Positions 7,770-17,473 are shown, numbered from the stretch's first letter. The stretch is DNA of 64,000 nucleotides from M0103 sp040386155 (GCA_040386155.1 JAZKFZ010000003.1:434001-498000), one strand, 5' to 3'. The notes: generated by a model not told the origin, from the sequence alone. Program-made: numbers and translations.

Positions 7770-9575
7770 TTAAAATCGTGCTTTAATTTCTTGTGTTGAA
7801 ATGATCGAATAGAGCGCTTTGTCGCGAGGAGAAAGCTTCTCTGGTAAATTATTGAATTGAGTAATGAGTTGCAAGGCTTCTTCCTTGGAAGTAATTTTTT
7901 TAAATTTACTGGCCGCATTCGAAAGTGAAGCAATTACTTCGTGAGCAATTTCTCCTTTTTCGATTTCTTTGTAGGCTACATTTTCTAAAATTGAATCGAT
8001 ACAATCATTGATGTTTTCTTGCTGCAGAATCGATGGAATTCCAGTAATTTCTAATCCCGATTTTTTTGTTTCCCAGATAAATCCAAAACGATCCAAGAGC
8101 GATTTATTGTCCTCCCAAGCGGCCAAATCTTTTGCATTCATTTCGCGTTCAAATGGAAATAATAATTGTTGACTTGCAATGGGGTTCAACACGAAAGTCG
8201 CCATTAATGAATCGTAGGTGATTTTCTCAACCAGCAAACGATAATCAATCAAAATAATACCTTCATTTACTGTTGCGTAGATGAATTTATCAATCAATAA
8301 CACATCAGTAGGTACAAATTCTTCCTCCATTTCGAAGTCAAGCGTTTTGTCGGCCTCGTCTTCAGTTTTAATTTCGTAGAAATTTCTCCAATCTTCTTGA
8401 TTAGTTGTCATGGCGCCAAATCCTTTGGATTGCAATGCTTGAGAGAAGGATCTTTCTTTGGTTTCTCGATCAAAAGGGTTAAAGTTCTGATTTACCTTAA
8501 TCACAGGTTCAAAAGCAGGTTCGTTGCGCATGCTTAATGGCACATCGAAGGATGATTCTCTTTCAAAATCAAGTGTCGGCATGATATTGTAATGGCCAAG
8601 TGATTGTTTTATTGCACTTAGCATTATTTTGTAGATAAATTTATCTTCCTCAAACTTAATTTCCGTCTTGGTAGGGTGCACATTGACATCAATTTTCGCT
8701 GGATTCACTTTTAGATACAAAAAGTACGAAGGAATATGTTTTTGAGGTAATAAACCTTCAAAAGCCCGAGTGATGGCATGATGAAAATAAGAATCTTTAA
8801 AAAAGCGATCATTGACAAAAAGAAATTGTTCACCTCTCGATTTCTTTGCGAAATCAGGCTTCCCAACAAATCCACTAAGTAAAACGATGTCAGATTCCTC
8901 CTGAATTGGAACTAGTTTATCGCTAACTCGAGATCCCAGCATCGCAACAATTCGTTGTTTTAATGATTGAGGTTCCAAATGATAAATGGAAGTTCCGTTG
9001 TGTTTTAATTCGAATTTTATTTCATGATGCACATAGCCAAGTCGATCAAATTCCTCTTTCAGATGGGTAAATTCTATACTGTCTGATTTTAAGAAATTGC
9101 GTCGAACCGGCACATTGTAAAATAAGTTTTTTATTTCAAAGGAAGTACCAATGCTACAAACACAAGGTTCATTTGAAATGATTTTACCGCCTTCCAATTC
9201 AATCTTTGTTCCTAATTCTGAGTCGGATTGTCGCGTTTGCAATGTTACATGCGCAATGGCACCAATCGAAGCCAAGGCCTCACCACGAAATCCTTTTGTG
9301 GTTAATGTTTGTAAGTCAGCTGTGTTTGCAATTTTACTGGTTGCGTGCCGTTCGAAGCAAAGTGCAGCATCGTCAGCGCTCATTCCTTTTCCGTTGTCAA
9401 TAATTTGAATAAGCGTACGACCAGCATCTTTTACAAATACCTGAATATGCGTAGCACCAGCATCAATGGCATTTTCCATCAATTCTTTCACCACGGAGGC
9501 AGGACGTTGAATTACCTCTCCAGCTTTGATTTGGTTTGCAATGTTGTTGGGTAGTAATTTAATTATTCCGCTCAT
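7770..9575 (-). CDS. mutL: DNA mismatch repair protein MutL
   Basis: 601 residues from the ATG at 9575, chosen over an ATG six codons earlier because family members begin MSxII-LLP. The GHKL ATPase is intact: Glu34/Asn35 in ELMENAIDAG, DNGKGM at 60-65, and TKGFRGEALASIG at 93-105. MutL couples MutS mismatch recognition to strand removal. The C-terminal domain is odd: where endonuclease-type MutL has DQHA(X)2E(X)4E, this protein has D444-Y-R-L, then E450 and D455, so Gln and His are lost, and no CPHGRP-like motif is visible near the end. First gene of the seven-gene directon. Confidence 0.93.
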   Translation of the reverse strand: MSGIIKLLPNNIANQIKAGEVIQRPASVVKELMENAIDAGATHIQVFVKDAGRTLIQIIDNGKGMSADDAALCFERHATSKIANTADLQTLTTKGFRGEALASIGAIAHVTLQTRQSDSELGTKIELEGGKIISNEPCVCSIGTSFEIKNLFYNVPVRRNFLKSDSIEFTHLKEEFDRLGYVHHEIKFELKHNGTSIYHLEPQSLKQRIVAMLGSRVSDKLVPIQEESDIVLLSGFVGKPDFAKKSRGEQFLFVNDRFFKDSYFHHAITRAFEGLLPQKHIPSYFLYLKVNPAKIDVNVHPTKTEIKFEEDKFIYKIMLSAIKQSLGHYNIMPTLDFERESSFDVPLSMRNEPAFEPVIKVNQNFNPFDRETKERSFSQALQSKGFGAMTTNQEDWRNFYEIKTEDEADKTLDFEMEEEFVPTDVLLIDKFIYATVNEGIILIDYRLLVEKITYDSLMATFVLNPIASQQLLFPFEREMNAKDLAAWEDNKSLLDRFGFIWETKKSGLEITGIPSILQQENINDCIDSILENVAYKEIEKGEIAHEVIASLSNAASKFKKITSKEEALQLITQFNNLPEKLSPRDKALYSIISTQEIKARF

Positions 9576-9747
9576 ACGATTTGAAGACTCCAAAAATAAG
9601 AAATTTGCGCTTTATTTTCGTCAATATTTGTACCCAAAAAGTTCGGGTGACAAAACGGCAGATTTTTTGCAGTGTAAATCTGAAAAATTGTTAGAATGTT
9701 TACGGTTTTTTGACGTTTATTAATTTGTTGATTCTTATATTTACAAC

Positions 9748-11112
9748 ATGAAACGGTGGTTGATTTCAAGAGTAGTAGTAGTGGCCTTACTTTTTGGTAC
9801 ACTTCATTTATTTGTAGGCGCAATTGCTCGTTCATCAGTTCCAAAAGGTGCTATAAAGGAAAATACCGCTGGAATTGTTGGGGAAATTGGGAATTCTTCA
9901 AAATTACACTTCGCAAGTCCTGAATCTTTCGGCATTTCATCAGAAAAATTGAAAGAAATTGATTCCATTGTCAACGCGTCTATTACGAAAGGAGCTTTTC
10001 CAGGTTGTCAAATCGTTGTCGCTTACAAAGGAGCCATCATTTATCAAAAAAGTTTTGGCACACGTTCAATGACGGATACCACAAAAGTATTGAATACTGA
10101 TTTATACGATATTGCCTCGGTTTCAAAAATCGCTGGAACAACAACAGCAATGATGTATTTACAGTCAATAGGTAAATTAAATCTCGATAAACAATTGAAA
10201 GATTATTTGGACGATATCAAAAATCCACAGTTCCAAACAATTAATATTCGCGAAATGATGGCACATCAAGCAGGATTACCGGCATGGATTCCATTTTACA
10301 AAAATACATTGATTAATAATGAGTTAAACAGTTCTATTTATAGTAAAAATAAAAGTGAAATATTCTCTGTTCAAGTGGCGGAAGACATTTGGATTCGAAA
10401 AGAGTACGCCGATTCCATCTATCAGCAAATAGAAAAATCGACCTTAGGAGCAAAGAAATATTTGTACTCAGATTTGGGCTATTATTTCATGAAAAAAATT
10501 ATTGAGAAGCAAAGTGGACAGACACTAGATCAATTGCTCACCGATAAAATTTATCAACCGATGGGCCTACAATGCATAGGTTACAATCCCTTAAAAAATC
10601 ATGCTAAGTCGATTATTACACCAACAGAAAACGACAAATTGTTTAGAAAACAAACAGTTCAAGGTTTTGTGCACGATCCCGGCGCAGCAATGTTGGGAGG
10701 AGTTGGCGGTCATGCCGGACTTTTCTCCAATGCTACAGATTTAGCTACTTTGATGCAAATGATTCTGAATAAAGGAAGCTATGGAGGTGTTGAATACATC
10801 AAGCCAGAAGTGGTGGAAGAATATACGAAGGCTCAATTTGCAGGTAATAGAAGAGGAGTTGGCTTTGATCGTCCAAATGCCAGTGGTGGTGGAACTTGTC
10901 ATGAGTTGGCATCCTCAAAAAGTTTTGGTCACTCAGGATTTACTGGAACCTTGGTGTGGCTAGATCCTGCTTACGAATTAAATTATGTGTTTTTATCCAA
11001 CAGGGTAAATCCAAGTGCTGAGAACTGGAAGATTAGAGATCTAAATGTTCGAACTGAAATTCAACGTGTTATATATGAAGCAATTAATCGAAAAAATGAA
11101 CCTCAAAAATGA
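9748..11112 (+). CDS. Secreted serine hydrolase of the beta-lactamase (class C/PBP-like) fold
   Basis: 454 residues. An N-terminal hydrophobic segment (about residues 7-27) exports it. The SxxK nucleophile motif is S124-V-S-K127, followed by Y240-S-D242 in the YxN position and a late GHSGFTGT motif in the KTG position. This arrangement resembles the serine-hydrolase domain fused to GH3 glycosidases in many Bacteroidota, but here it stands alone. Likely substrates are D-alanyl peptides or esters; true beta-lactamase activity is unproven. It is divergent from mutL across 172 bases, and its 3' end overlaps the next gene by 17 bases. Confidence 0.85.
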   Translation: MKRWLISRVVVVALLFGTLHLFVGAIARSSVPKGAIKENTAGIVGEIGNSSKLHFASPESFGISSEKLKEIDSIVNASITKGAFPGCQIVVAYKGAIIYQKSFGTRSMTDTTKVLNTDLYDIASVSKIAGTTTAMMYLQSIGKLNLDKQLKDYLDDIKNPQFQTINIREMMAHQAGLPAWIPFYKNTLINNELNSSIYSKNKSEIFSVQVAEDIWIRKEYADSIYQQIEKSTLGAKKYLYSDLGYYFMKKIIEKQSGQTLDQLLTDKIYQPMGLQCIGYNPLKNHAKSIITPTENDKLFRKQTVQGFVHDPGAAMLGGVGGHAGLFSNATDLATLMQMILNKGSYGGVEYIKPEVVEEYTKAQFAGNRRGVGFDRPNASGGGTCHELASSKSFGHSGFTGTLVWLDPAYELNYVFLSNRVNPSAENWKIRDLNVRTEIQRVIYEAINRKNEPQK

Positions 11113-11713
11113 ATGGAAACTCATTGGGGTATCTCTTCTTTTTCTACTGATTTCAGCTCGCCTTTTCACCGGTTTTTTACCTTACCATGAGCTGAGAGTG
11201 GACCAATTTGGTTGGAAACTTCATGATCCTTTGTACGAGATTTTACCCCATTTTGATTTGTCGATTCTGATTTTTATTGTCACCTACGGCGGAATTATTG
11301 TCTATGGTGTTACCTCTTACCAAATAAAAAATTTCCTACCAAAGATCTTGTTAACCTATGGATTGATTTGTCTTTTCAGGATTGTTGCATTGTATTTATT
11401 ACCTTTAAAAGAACAGCCAACCTTGATTTATCTACAAGATCCCTTTCTGAATAACATGGTATATCCAGGTAGAATTGTGAGAGATTTATTTTTTAGTGGT
11501 CACACTGCCTTGCTTTTTGGTATGTATTTAGCATCAGGTAAACGATTGATCTTGTTGATTATGTCGATTGTTTTAGGCTTTAGTTTGATTATCCAGCATG
11601 TTCATTATAGCATCGATGTAGTGGTAGCGATTCCAATTACGTACTTTTGTTATGGAATAACAGAATTTGTGCTGGAAAAATTAAACGGAATTAAATTTTT
11701 GAAAGTATCTTAA
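11096..11713 (+). CDS. PAP2 / sphingomyelin-synthase-like membrane phosphotransferase
   Basis: 205 residues from the ATG at 11096; an ATG at 11075 and one further upstream are possible but deepen the overlap with the preceding gene. Five to six membrane spans are predicted. The motifs DLFFSGHTALLF (about residues 133-144) and QHVHYSIDVVVAIP (about 170-183) match the C2/C3 catalytic motifs of the PAP2_C/sphingomyelin synthase family, with two His and one Asp as the catalytic triad. It may transfer or hydrolyse a phospho-head group of a lipid. bshA follows after 4 bases. Confidence 0.75.
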   Translation: MNLKNEWKLIGVSLLFLLISARLFTGFLPYHELRVDQFGWKLHDPLYEILPHFDLSILIFIVTYGGIIVYGVTSYQIKNFLPKILLTYGLICLFRIVALYLLPLKEQPTLIYLQDPFLNNMVYPGRIVRDLFFSGHTALLFGMYLASGKRLILLIMSIVLGFSLIIQHVHYSIDVVVAIPITYFCYGITEFVLEKLNGIKFLKVS

Positions 11714-11717
11714 AATA

Positions 11718-12845
11718 ATGAAGATAGGCATCGTATTGTACCCAACCTTTGGTGGAAGTGGGGTTGTGGCAACAGAATTAGGTAAAGCATTGGCGCAAAA
11801 GGGACACCAAATTCACTTTATTACCTATTCTCAACCGGTGAGATTGGGCAGTTTTAGACAAAATATTTTTTATCACGAAGTCACATTAAGTGATTATCCC
11901 TTATTTGAGTATCAGCCGTATGAAACGGAATTAGCAAGTAAAATGGTGGATGTTGTCAAGCATGAAAACTTAGATCTTTTGCATGTTCATTATGCCATTC
12001 CACACGCTTCGGCAGCATTTATGGCGAGACAGATTCTTGAATCTCAAGGCATTAAAATTCCATTCGTCACAACTTTACATGGTACAGACATCACTTTGGT
12101 AGGTCGAGATCCATCTTTTGAGCCAGTAATTACATTTTGCATCAATCAATCAGATGCCGTTACGGCGGTTTCTGAGAGTTTAAAAAATGAAACGTATGAG
12201 CACTTTAATGTAACGCGAGACATTCATGTTATACCTAATTTTGTGAGTCCTGCGATTGCAAAAAATCAACCTTGTGATGAACTTCGCTGTCGCTTTGCCG
12301 AATCCAATGAAGTGATTTTTTGTCACGTTTCGAATTTTAGAAAAGTCAAGCGTATTGATGATGTTGTGAAAGTTTTTGCGAAGGTGCGTGAATCGATACC
12401 AGCTCATTTAATGTTGGTTGGCGATGGACCAGAACGCCAATTGATTGAGCGCTTATGTCGCGAGCTAAATATTATTGAGGATGTTACCTTTCTAGGAAAA
12501 GTGCGCGATCCAGAGCATGTTCTTGAACTAGCGGATATTTTTATTCTTCCTTCAGAAACTGAAAGCTTTGGATTGGCAGCTTTGGAGGCAATGGCAGTAG
12601 GTGTTCCTGTGATTTCATCAAATACAGGAGGAATTCCAGAAGTAAACATTCATGGCGTGACAGGGTTTCTTTCCAATGTTGGAGACATTGAAGATATGGC
12701 AAAAAATGCCTTAAAATTGGTTGAAACGCCAGAGATTTTAGCACAATTTAAAAAGAATGCAGTTGAGCGATCTAAAGATTTCGCCTTGGAAAAAATCCTT
12801 CCTATGTATGAAAATTTGTACGAGAGTCTGTTGGTGAAAGCGTAA
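11718..12845 (+). CDS. bshA: N-acetyl-alpha-D-glucosaminyl L-malate synthase BshA
   Basis: 375 residues, a GT4-type retaining glycosyltransferase with two Rossmann domains. The N-terminus IGIVLYPTFGGSGVVATELG and LHGTDITLVGRDP are close to signature stretches for BshA; the C-terminal ESFGLAALEAMAVGVPVI holds the conserved E-x7-E nucleotide-sugar motif. It joins UDP-GlcNAc and L-malate in the first step of bacillithiol synthesis in the cytoplasm. The deacetylase (BshB) and cysteine ligase (BshC) genes are not in the window. A long TAATATTAC hairpin starts 5 bases after the stop codon. Confidence 0.93.
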   Translation: MKIGIVLYPTFGGSGVVATELGKALAQKGHQIHFITYSQPVRLGSFRQNIFYHEVTLSDYPLFEYQPYETELASKMVDVVKHENLDLLHVHYAIPHASAAFMARQILESQGIKIPFVTTLHGTDITLVGRDPSFEPVITFCINQSDAVTAVSESLKNETYEHFNVTRDIHVIPNFVSPAIAKNQPCDELRCRFAESNEVIFCHVSNFRKVKRIDDVVKVFAKVRESIPAHLMLVGDGPERQLIERLCRELNIIEDVTFLGKVRDPEHVLELADIFILPSETESFGLAALEAMAVGVPVISSNTGGIPEVNIHGVTGFLSNVGDIEDMAKNALKLVETPEILAQFKKNAVERSKDFALEKILPMYENLYESLLVKA

Positions 12846-12850
12846 AATGT

Positions 12851-12918
12851 AGCAAATTAGCTAAATTACTAACCGCGTAGTAATATTACTAACCGGTTAG
12901 TAATTTAGCTAATTTGCT
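12851..12918. repeat. Long hairpin element with TAATATTAC loop (copy 1)
   Basis: A perfect 25-base inverted repeat (12851-12875 with 12894-12918) around an 18-base loop. The central layout is CCG, five bases, TAATATTAC (12881-12889), three bases, CCGG. Within the loop TAGTAATATTACTA is itself a palindrome. No T-run follows. It lies between the convergent bshA and thiolase genes, in addition to a separate ordinary terminator. A second element with the same core and spacing but a different stem sequence lies at 58103-58168. Confidence 0.85.
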
Positions 12919-12972
12919 TAAGAGTATGAAAAATAGAGTCTTAATAGGAATAACAGCTAGCTATTTCCCAAA

Positions 12973-13004
12973 AAAAAAGCCAACTCAAGCGAGCTGGCTT
13001 TTTT
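12973..13004. terminator. Bidirectional intrinsic terminator between bshA and thiolase
   Basis: Arms AAAAAAGCCA-A-CTC and GAG-C-TGGCTTTTTT (13 pairs, one mismatch) close on the loop AAGC. The A-run on one side and T-run on the other let it work in both directions between these convergent genes. Confidence 0.85.
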
Positions 13005-13021
13005 CGTTAAACACAATTTTT

Positions 13022-14200
13022 CTAGATATTTTCAATAATCAAGGCTGAAGCACCGCCACCACCATTACAGATGGCTGCGCCACCTATTTTAGCCTTGTTT
13101 TGTTTCAATACATTGATCAAGGTAACAACAATTCGAGACCCTGAGTTGCCAAGTGGGTGACCCAAAGCAACTGCTCCACCGTTCACATCAACTTTAGAAG
13201 AATCTAGTCCTAAAATTTTTGTATTTGCCAAACCAACAACAGCGAATGCTTCGTTCAATTCCCAATAATCAACATTTTCAGTTGTCATTCCTGCTTTAGC
13301 TAGTGCTTTTGGAATCGCTAGGGAAGGAGCCGTCGTGAAAAATTCAGGTTCTTGCGCAGCATCAGCGTAACTAACGATTTTAGCTATAGGTTTCAAACCA
13401 TATTTTTCTACTGCTTCTTTTGAAGCTAAAATTAATGCCGAAGCACCATCATTCAAGGTAGAAGCATTTGCTGCAGTAATGGTTCCGTTGGCATCGAAAG
13501 CTGGACGTAAACCAGGGATTTTATCTAAAAACACGTTTTTGTACTCTTCATCCTCAACGACCATAATAGGGTCACCTTTTCGCTGCGGCACGGCAACACC
13601 AACTACTTCTTCGCTAAATTTGCCAGCTTCCCACGCAGCAGCAGCTCTTTTGTATGAATTAATAGCAAACTCATCTTGTTGCTCGCGTGAGATATCATAT
13701 TTCTGGGCAGTTTTTTCAGCACAAGTTCCCATTGGAACCTTGTTGTAAACATCCAATAACCCATCTTTCGTGATACCGTCTAGCATAGAAATATTTCCGA
13801 ATTTCATCCCATTTCTTCCATCAAGGTAGTGAGGAGCTTGTGACATGTTTTCCATTCCACCAGCTACAACAATGTGATTGTCACCCGCTAAAATAGTTTG
13901 AGAAGCTAACATGATTGATTTCATTCCAGAAGCACATACTTTATTGATAGTAGTACAAGGAACATTATTTCCTAATCCTGCTCCAAGAGCTGCTTGACGC
14001 GCTGGTGCTTGTCCAACTCCCGCTTGCAAAACATTGCCCATAAAAACTTCATCTATTAAGGCAGGATCAACATTTCCTTTCTCCAACGCACCTTTAATTG
14101 CTGTTGAACCAAGTGCTGTTGCGGAAATGGTAGAAAGGCCGCCCATAAATGCTCCCATTGGGGTGCGAACAGCTGATATAACATAGACTTCTTTTGACAT
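13022..14200 (-). CDS. Acetyl-CoA C-acetyltransferase / acyltransferase (thiolase)
   Basis: 392 residues, the standard length of thiolase II. Catalytic residues are all present: Cys89 in NKVCASGMK, His348 in GHPLGNSG and Cys378 in ICNGGGGAS. The enzyme condenses two acetyl-CoA or thiolyses 3-ketoacyl-CoA. The N-terminus and the GMENMSQAPHYL segment fit the biosynthetic acetoacetyl-CoA thiolase (AtoB/ThlA) type better than FadA, but no other fatty acid or ketogenic gene is adjacent, so direction and chain length remain open. It is monocistronic and convergent with bshA. Confidence 0.93.
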   Translation of the reverse strand: MSKEVYVISAVRTPMGAFMGGLSTISATALGSTAIKGALEKGNVDPALIDEVFMGNVLQAGVGQAPARQAALGAGLGNNVPCTTINKVCASGMKSIMLASQTILAGDNHIVVAGGMENMSQAPHYLDGRNGMKFGNISMLDGITKDGLLDVYNKVPMGTCAEKTAQKYDISREQQDEFAINSYKRAAAAWEAGKFSEEVVGVAVPQRKGDPIMVVEDEEYKNVFLDKIPGLRPAFDANGTITAANASTLNDGASALILASKEAVEKYGLKPIAKIVSYADAAQEPEFFTTAPSLAIPKALAKAGMTTENVDYWELNEAFAVVGLANTKILGLDSSKVDVNGGAVALGHPLGNSGSRIVVTLINVLKQNKAKIGGAAICNGGGGASALIIENI

Positions 14201-14357
14201 TTATTTTAGTTTTTTAGATCGTAAAATTAGTCAAATATTCGAATTTGAGCAAGTGAATCTTAGCGCTATATCTCCACAGGGTGTTAAAAAAATAGATGCA
14301 TTTGTTTCCTGTTGTGAAAGTTATTCTCACTTTTGCAAAAAAAAATAGCAACTGAAC

Positions 14358-15293
14358 ATGAAATTGGTATTACTATCTCTTGGTCTCTTCGTTGGAATTG
14401 TGGCGCATGGTCAAGACACTCTCAAAAAACCTTCTAATTGGCAATTAAAGGCCATTTACTCTTTAAATGCTACGCAAACAGCATTCGTTAATTGGAGCGC
14501 TGGAGGGAGAAACAATATTTCATTACTAGCAAGTATTAGCGCGAATGCCAATTACAAAAAAGAAAGTTGGAGTTGGACAAACGACCTTTCGTTAGCGTTG
14601 GGAGGATTGAAATACATCAGCAAAGGAAACAACGAAGGATTACAAAAAACCGATGATAGAATTGATTTCTCATCAAATATTGGCTATAAAATCAAGGATA
14701 AGGTATATTTTTCTGCGATTGGCGGACTGAAAACACAAATGTTAGACGGTTTTGCTTATCCAAATGATTCAGTGCGAGTTTCGACATTCTTTGCACCAGG
14801 ATACATTAATTTAGCGATAGGAATTGACTGGATTCCTAATACAGAATTCTCTTTGTTTACTTCACCTCTTGCAGGCAAGATCACCATAGTAAAAGATCAA
14901 ACCTTAGCAAATGCGGGTGCTTTTGGTGTGACAGGGGCTACCTACGATGGTCTCGGTACCTTGCTGACGAAAGGAGCAAATATTCGCTATGAATTTGGAG
15001 CGTATATCAAAGCAAAATATACTAAAACCTTGGCGAAAAATATCGATTTGAAGGCTAAATTAGAATTGTTTTCCAATTACTTAAATAATCCTCAGAATAT
15101 TGATGTAAATGCAGAAGCTTTATTTTCTTTCAAAATTAATAGTTGGTTCGCAGCGTCGCTTCAATGGAATCTAATTTATGATGACGACATCGATATTCGC
15201 GATAGTGAAGGAAATGTTGGTCCAAGAACCCAATTTCTCTCTGTTTTAGGTTTAGGCATCACTTATAAGATGGAAAACAACAAAAAAGAGTAA
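14358..15293 (+). CDS. DUF3078 family outer-membrane-type protein
   Basis: 311 residues. A signal peptide (about residues 1-18, ending AHGQ) is followed by alternating beta-strand-like segments and the conserved NWSAGGRNNISL motif (about residues 45-56) of DUF3078 proteins. The pattern of short amphipathic strands ending in an aromatic-rich C-terminus suggests a small outer-membrane barrel, but that is inference. It precedes the vWA-like gene by 28 bases. No function is established for the family. Confidence 0.75.
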   Translation: MKLVLLSLGLFVGIVAHGQDTLKKPSNWQLKAIYSLNATQTAFVNWSAGGRNNISLLASISANANYKKESWSWTNDLSLALGGLKYISKGNNEGLQKTDDRIDFSSNIGYKIKDKVYFSAIGGLKTQMLDGFAYPNDSVRVSTFFAPGYINLAIGIDWIPNTEFSLFTSPLAGKITIVKDQTLANAGAFGVTGATYDGLGTLLTKGANIRYEFGAYIKAKYTKTLAKNIDLKAKLELFSNYLNNPQNIDVNAEALFSFKINSWFAASLQWNLIYDDDIDIRDSEGNVGPRTQFLSVLGLGITYKMENNKKE

Positions 15294-15321
15294 CTTTAAG
15301 GCTTTAAGCGTCTAGAATTAT

Positions 15322-17394
15322 ATGGCAATCGATATAGCTTTTTGGTGGATTTTTCCAATTTTGGCGCTGTCCATTGCCATTTCTATTTGGTTTTACAGTA
15401 AGGATAAGTGGTTCTCGCAGCAAACGAAATGGATGCAGCGAATTTTGCGTGGACTTCGTGCATTTTCTTTCTTTCTCATCGGATTTCTATTATTAGGCTT
15501 GATTCTTCAAAGCAATAATTTTAGGGAAGAAAAACCTGTGCTAATTACTTTACTAGATAATTCATCTTCTTTACTGAATTACAAAGATTCATCAAACGTT
15601 AAAAAAAGTATTGCAGCCTATCAAGCAGCACTTAAAGAACGTTTCGCAGATAAATTTGAGTTCGTAGACCTGCTTTCCGGTCAAGAAACTCGCTATGCTG
15701 ACAAATTCACACTTAAAGACGCTAAGTCGAACCTCGCACAAGGATTTAAAACGATTCAAGAAGACTTTTACAACCGAAATATTGGAGGAATTGTTTTTCT
15801 CTCAGATGGAAATTTCAATGAAGATGCGAATCCTTCGTATGAAGCGGAGAAAATAAATTTCACCCCTGTTTTTTCTTTAATGGTAGGAGATACCGTTACA
15901 AAGCGAGATCAAATGGTGAAAAATGTTTCTGTTAATGAAGTTGTTTTTTACAAGAATAAATTCCCTGTCGAAGTTGATTTACAAGCTTCAAAATTGGGTC
16001 GAAGAGCAGTAGCAGTGTCTATTTTGAAAGATGGAAAAACAGTCGCAAGTCAAACAGTGAATTTTAAAGGTGAAAACAGAGAATTTCAACAAGTAAATTT
16101 TGAGTTGGAAGCCAATGCGATTGGAGTTCAAGGCTACCAAGTGGTGATAGAACCCATCGACAATGAATACAATTATGAAAATAACAAACGTACGTTTTAC
16201 ATTGAGGTAATTGACTCCCGAAGTAAGGTCTTGGTCTTGGCTGGCGCTCCGCATCCAGATATTTCTGCGATCAAACAGGAACTCGAAAAGGATGAAAATT
16301 TAGAAGTTAAAACCTATATCGGAAAGGATTGGGATAAGGATGTAAAAAATGTTGATTTGGTTGTTTTACATGAACCAGGCTACAATTCTAGTGCTGCCCA
16401 AACTCAATTTGTCATCGACAAGAAAATCCCAGTGTTAATGGTGCTCGGTCCGAATACTAGCGCTGGATTAGTAAAAGACCTAGGACTTGGATTCTCTGTT
16501 CCTGGAGGATCGCAAACCGATGAAAATCAAGCTGTTTTAAACGGTAGTTTCTCCTTTTTTGAATTGTCAGACGAGCTAAAAACGGTCATTCAAAAGTTTC
16601 CGCCGCTAAAGTCGAAGTTTGGAAGTTTTACCCCTAAAGATGCCAGTATTCTAGCTTATCAGCGCATCGGAAATGTTCAAAAGAAAGAGCCATTAATTTT
16701 CTTTACGAAGAAGAATGATGTGAAATATGGATTCATCTATGGAGAAGGATTGTGGCAATGGCGAATGTCGAACTTTGTACAAAAGAGAGATCATGCTGTT
16801 TTCAATGAATTGATGAGTAAAATTGCCCAATATTTATTGGTGAAGCAAAACAACTCTAATTTTAGAGTCACGCTACCAAAGCGTTTCACGAAAAACGAGG
16901 ATGTGATCATCAACGCCTCATTCTATAATGAGTCGATGGAAGCGGTAAATTCAGCAAAAATTGAATTAACATTGATCGACGAAAAAAGCAAGCAGTTTAA
17001 ATACCAATTTGGGGCGCAAGGGACGTCTTATATCGTTAACGCTGGAACGTTGAAATCAGGTAAATATTCGTGGACAGCTATTGCAAAAAATGCTGGTAAA
17101 TCGTACAAGAAATCAGGCGTTTTCATTGTAGAAGACATCGACATTGAGAAGTTAGACAACACTGCCAATTTCGCTGTATTAAATCAGTTGAGTAAAGTCA
17201 CAAAAGGTAAATTGTTTCCATTGAAAGATTTTGAATCCTTGTTCAAGGAGCTAGAAACAAGAAAGGATATTACCACTGTTACCTATACCGATTCCATTTT
17301 CCGTAGTTTAATTGATTACAAATTCCTCTTTTTCCTTCTCATTCTCATTCTGGGATTGGAATGGTGGTTGCGCCGCTATTTGGGAAGTTATTGA
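15322..17394 (+). CDS. Membrane-anchored von Willebrand A-like protein
   Basis: 690 residues. Two N-terminal membrane spans (about 7-25 and 45-62) and one near the C-terminus (about 668-682) enclose a periplasmic region. The first domain begins ITLLDNSSSL (about 76-85), a DxSxS metal-ion site as in vWA folds, and ends with GGIVFLSDGNFNED. A second Rossmann-like segment starts VLVLAGAPHPDISAI (about 302), resembling GATase1-like domains of BatA/DUF1355-type proteins. Many Bacteroidota encode such proteins of unknown role, possibly in aerotolerance or envelope complexes. Start ATG at 15322. Confidence 0.7.
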   Translation: MAIDIAFWWIFPILALSIAISIWFYSKDKWFSQQTKWMQRILRGLRAFSFFLIGFLLLGLILQSNNFREEKPVLITLLDNSSSLLNYKDSSNVKKSIAAYQAALKERFADKFEFVDLLSGQETRYADKFTLKDAKSNLAQGFKTIQEDFYNRNIGGIVFLSDGNFNEDANPSYEAEKINFTPVFSLMVGDTVTKRDQMVKNVSVNEVVFYKNKFPVEVDLQASKLGRRAVAVSILKDGKTVASQTVNFKGENREFQQVNFELEANAIGVQGYQVVIEPIDNEYNYENNKRTFYIEVIDSRSKVLVLAGAPHPDISAIKQELEKDENLEVKTYIGKDWDKDVKNVDLVVLHEPGYNSSAAQTQFVIDKKIPVLMVLGPNTSAGLVKDLGLGFSVPGGSQTDENQAVLNGSFSFFELSDELKTVIQKFPPLKSKFGSFTPKDASILAYQRIGNVQKKEPLIFFTKKNDVKYGFIYGEGLWQWRMSNFVQKRDHAVFNELMSKIAQYLLVKQNNSNFRVTLPKRFTKNEDVIINASFYNESMEAVNSAKIELTLIDEKSKQFKYQFGAQGTSYIVNAGTLKSGKYSWTAIAKNAGKSYKKSGVFIVEDIDIEKLDNTANFAVLNQLSKVTKGKLFPLKDFESLFKELETRKDITTVTYTDSIFRSLIDYKFLFFLLILILGLEWWLRRYLGSY

Positions 17395-17473
17395 GTTGGA
17401 TATTTTAGCAATAGCATGCGATGAGTGCTCATTGTTCTCGTGAAAAGTTGATACGAATACAAATAATATAGAA

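Noticed and set aside
9748..11112. Beta-lactamase-fold protein considered as an antibiotic resistance gene
   Set aside because: The SxxK/YxD/HxG pattern fits the broad esterase/peptidase group, related to domains fused to GH3 enzymes; nothing points to beta-lactam hydrolysis.
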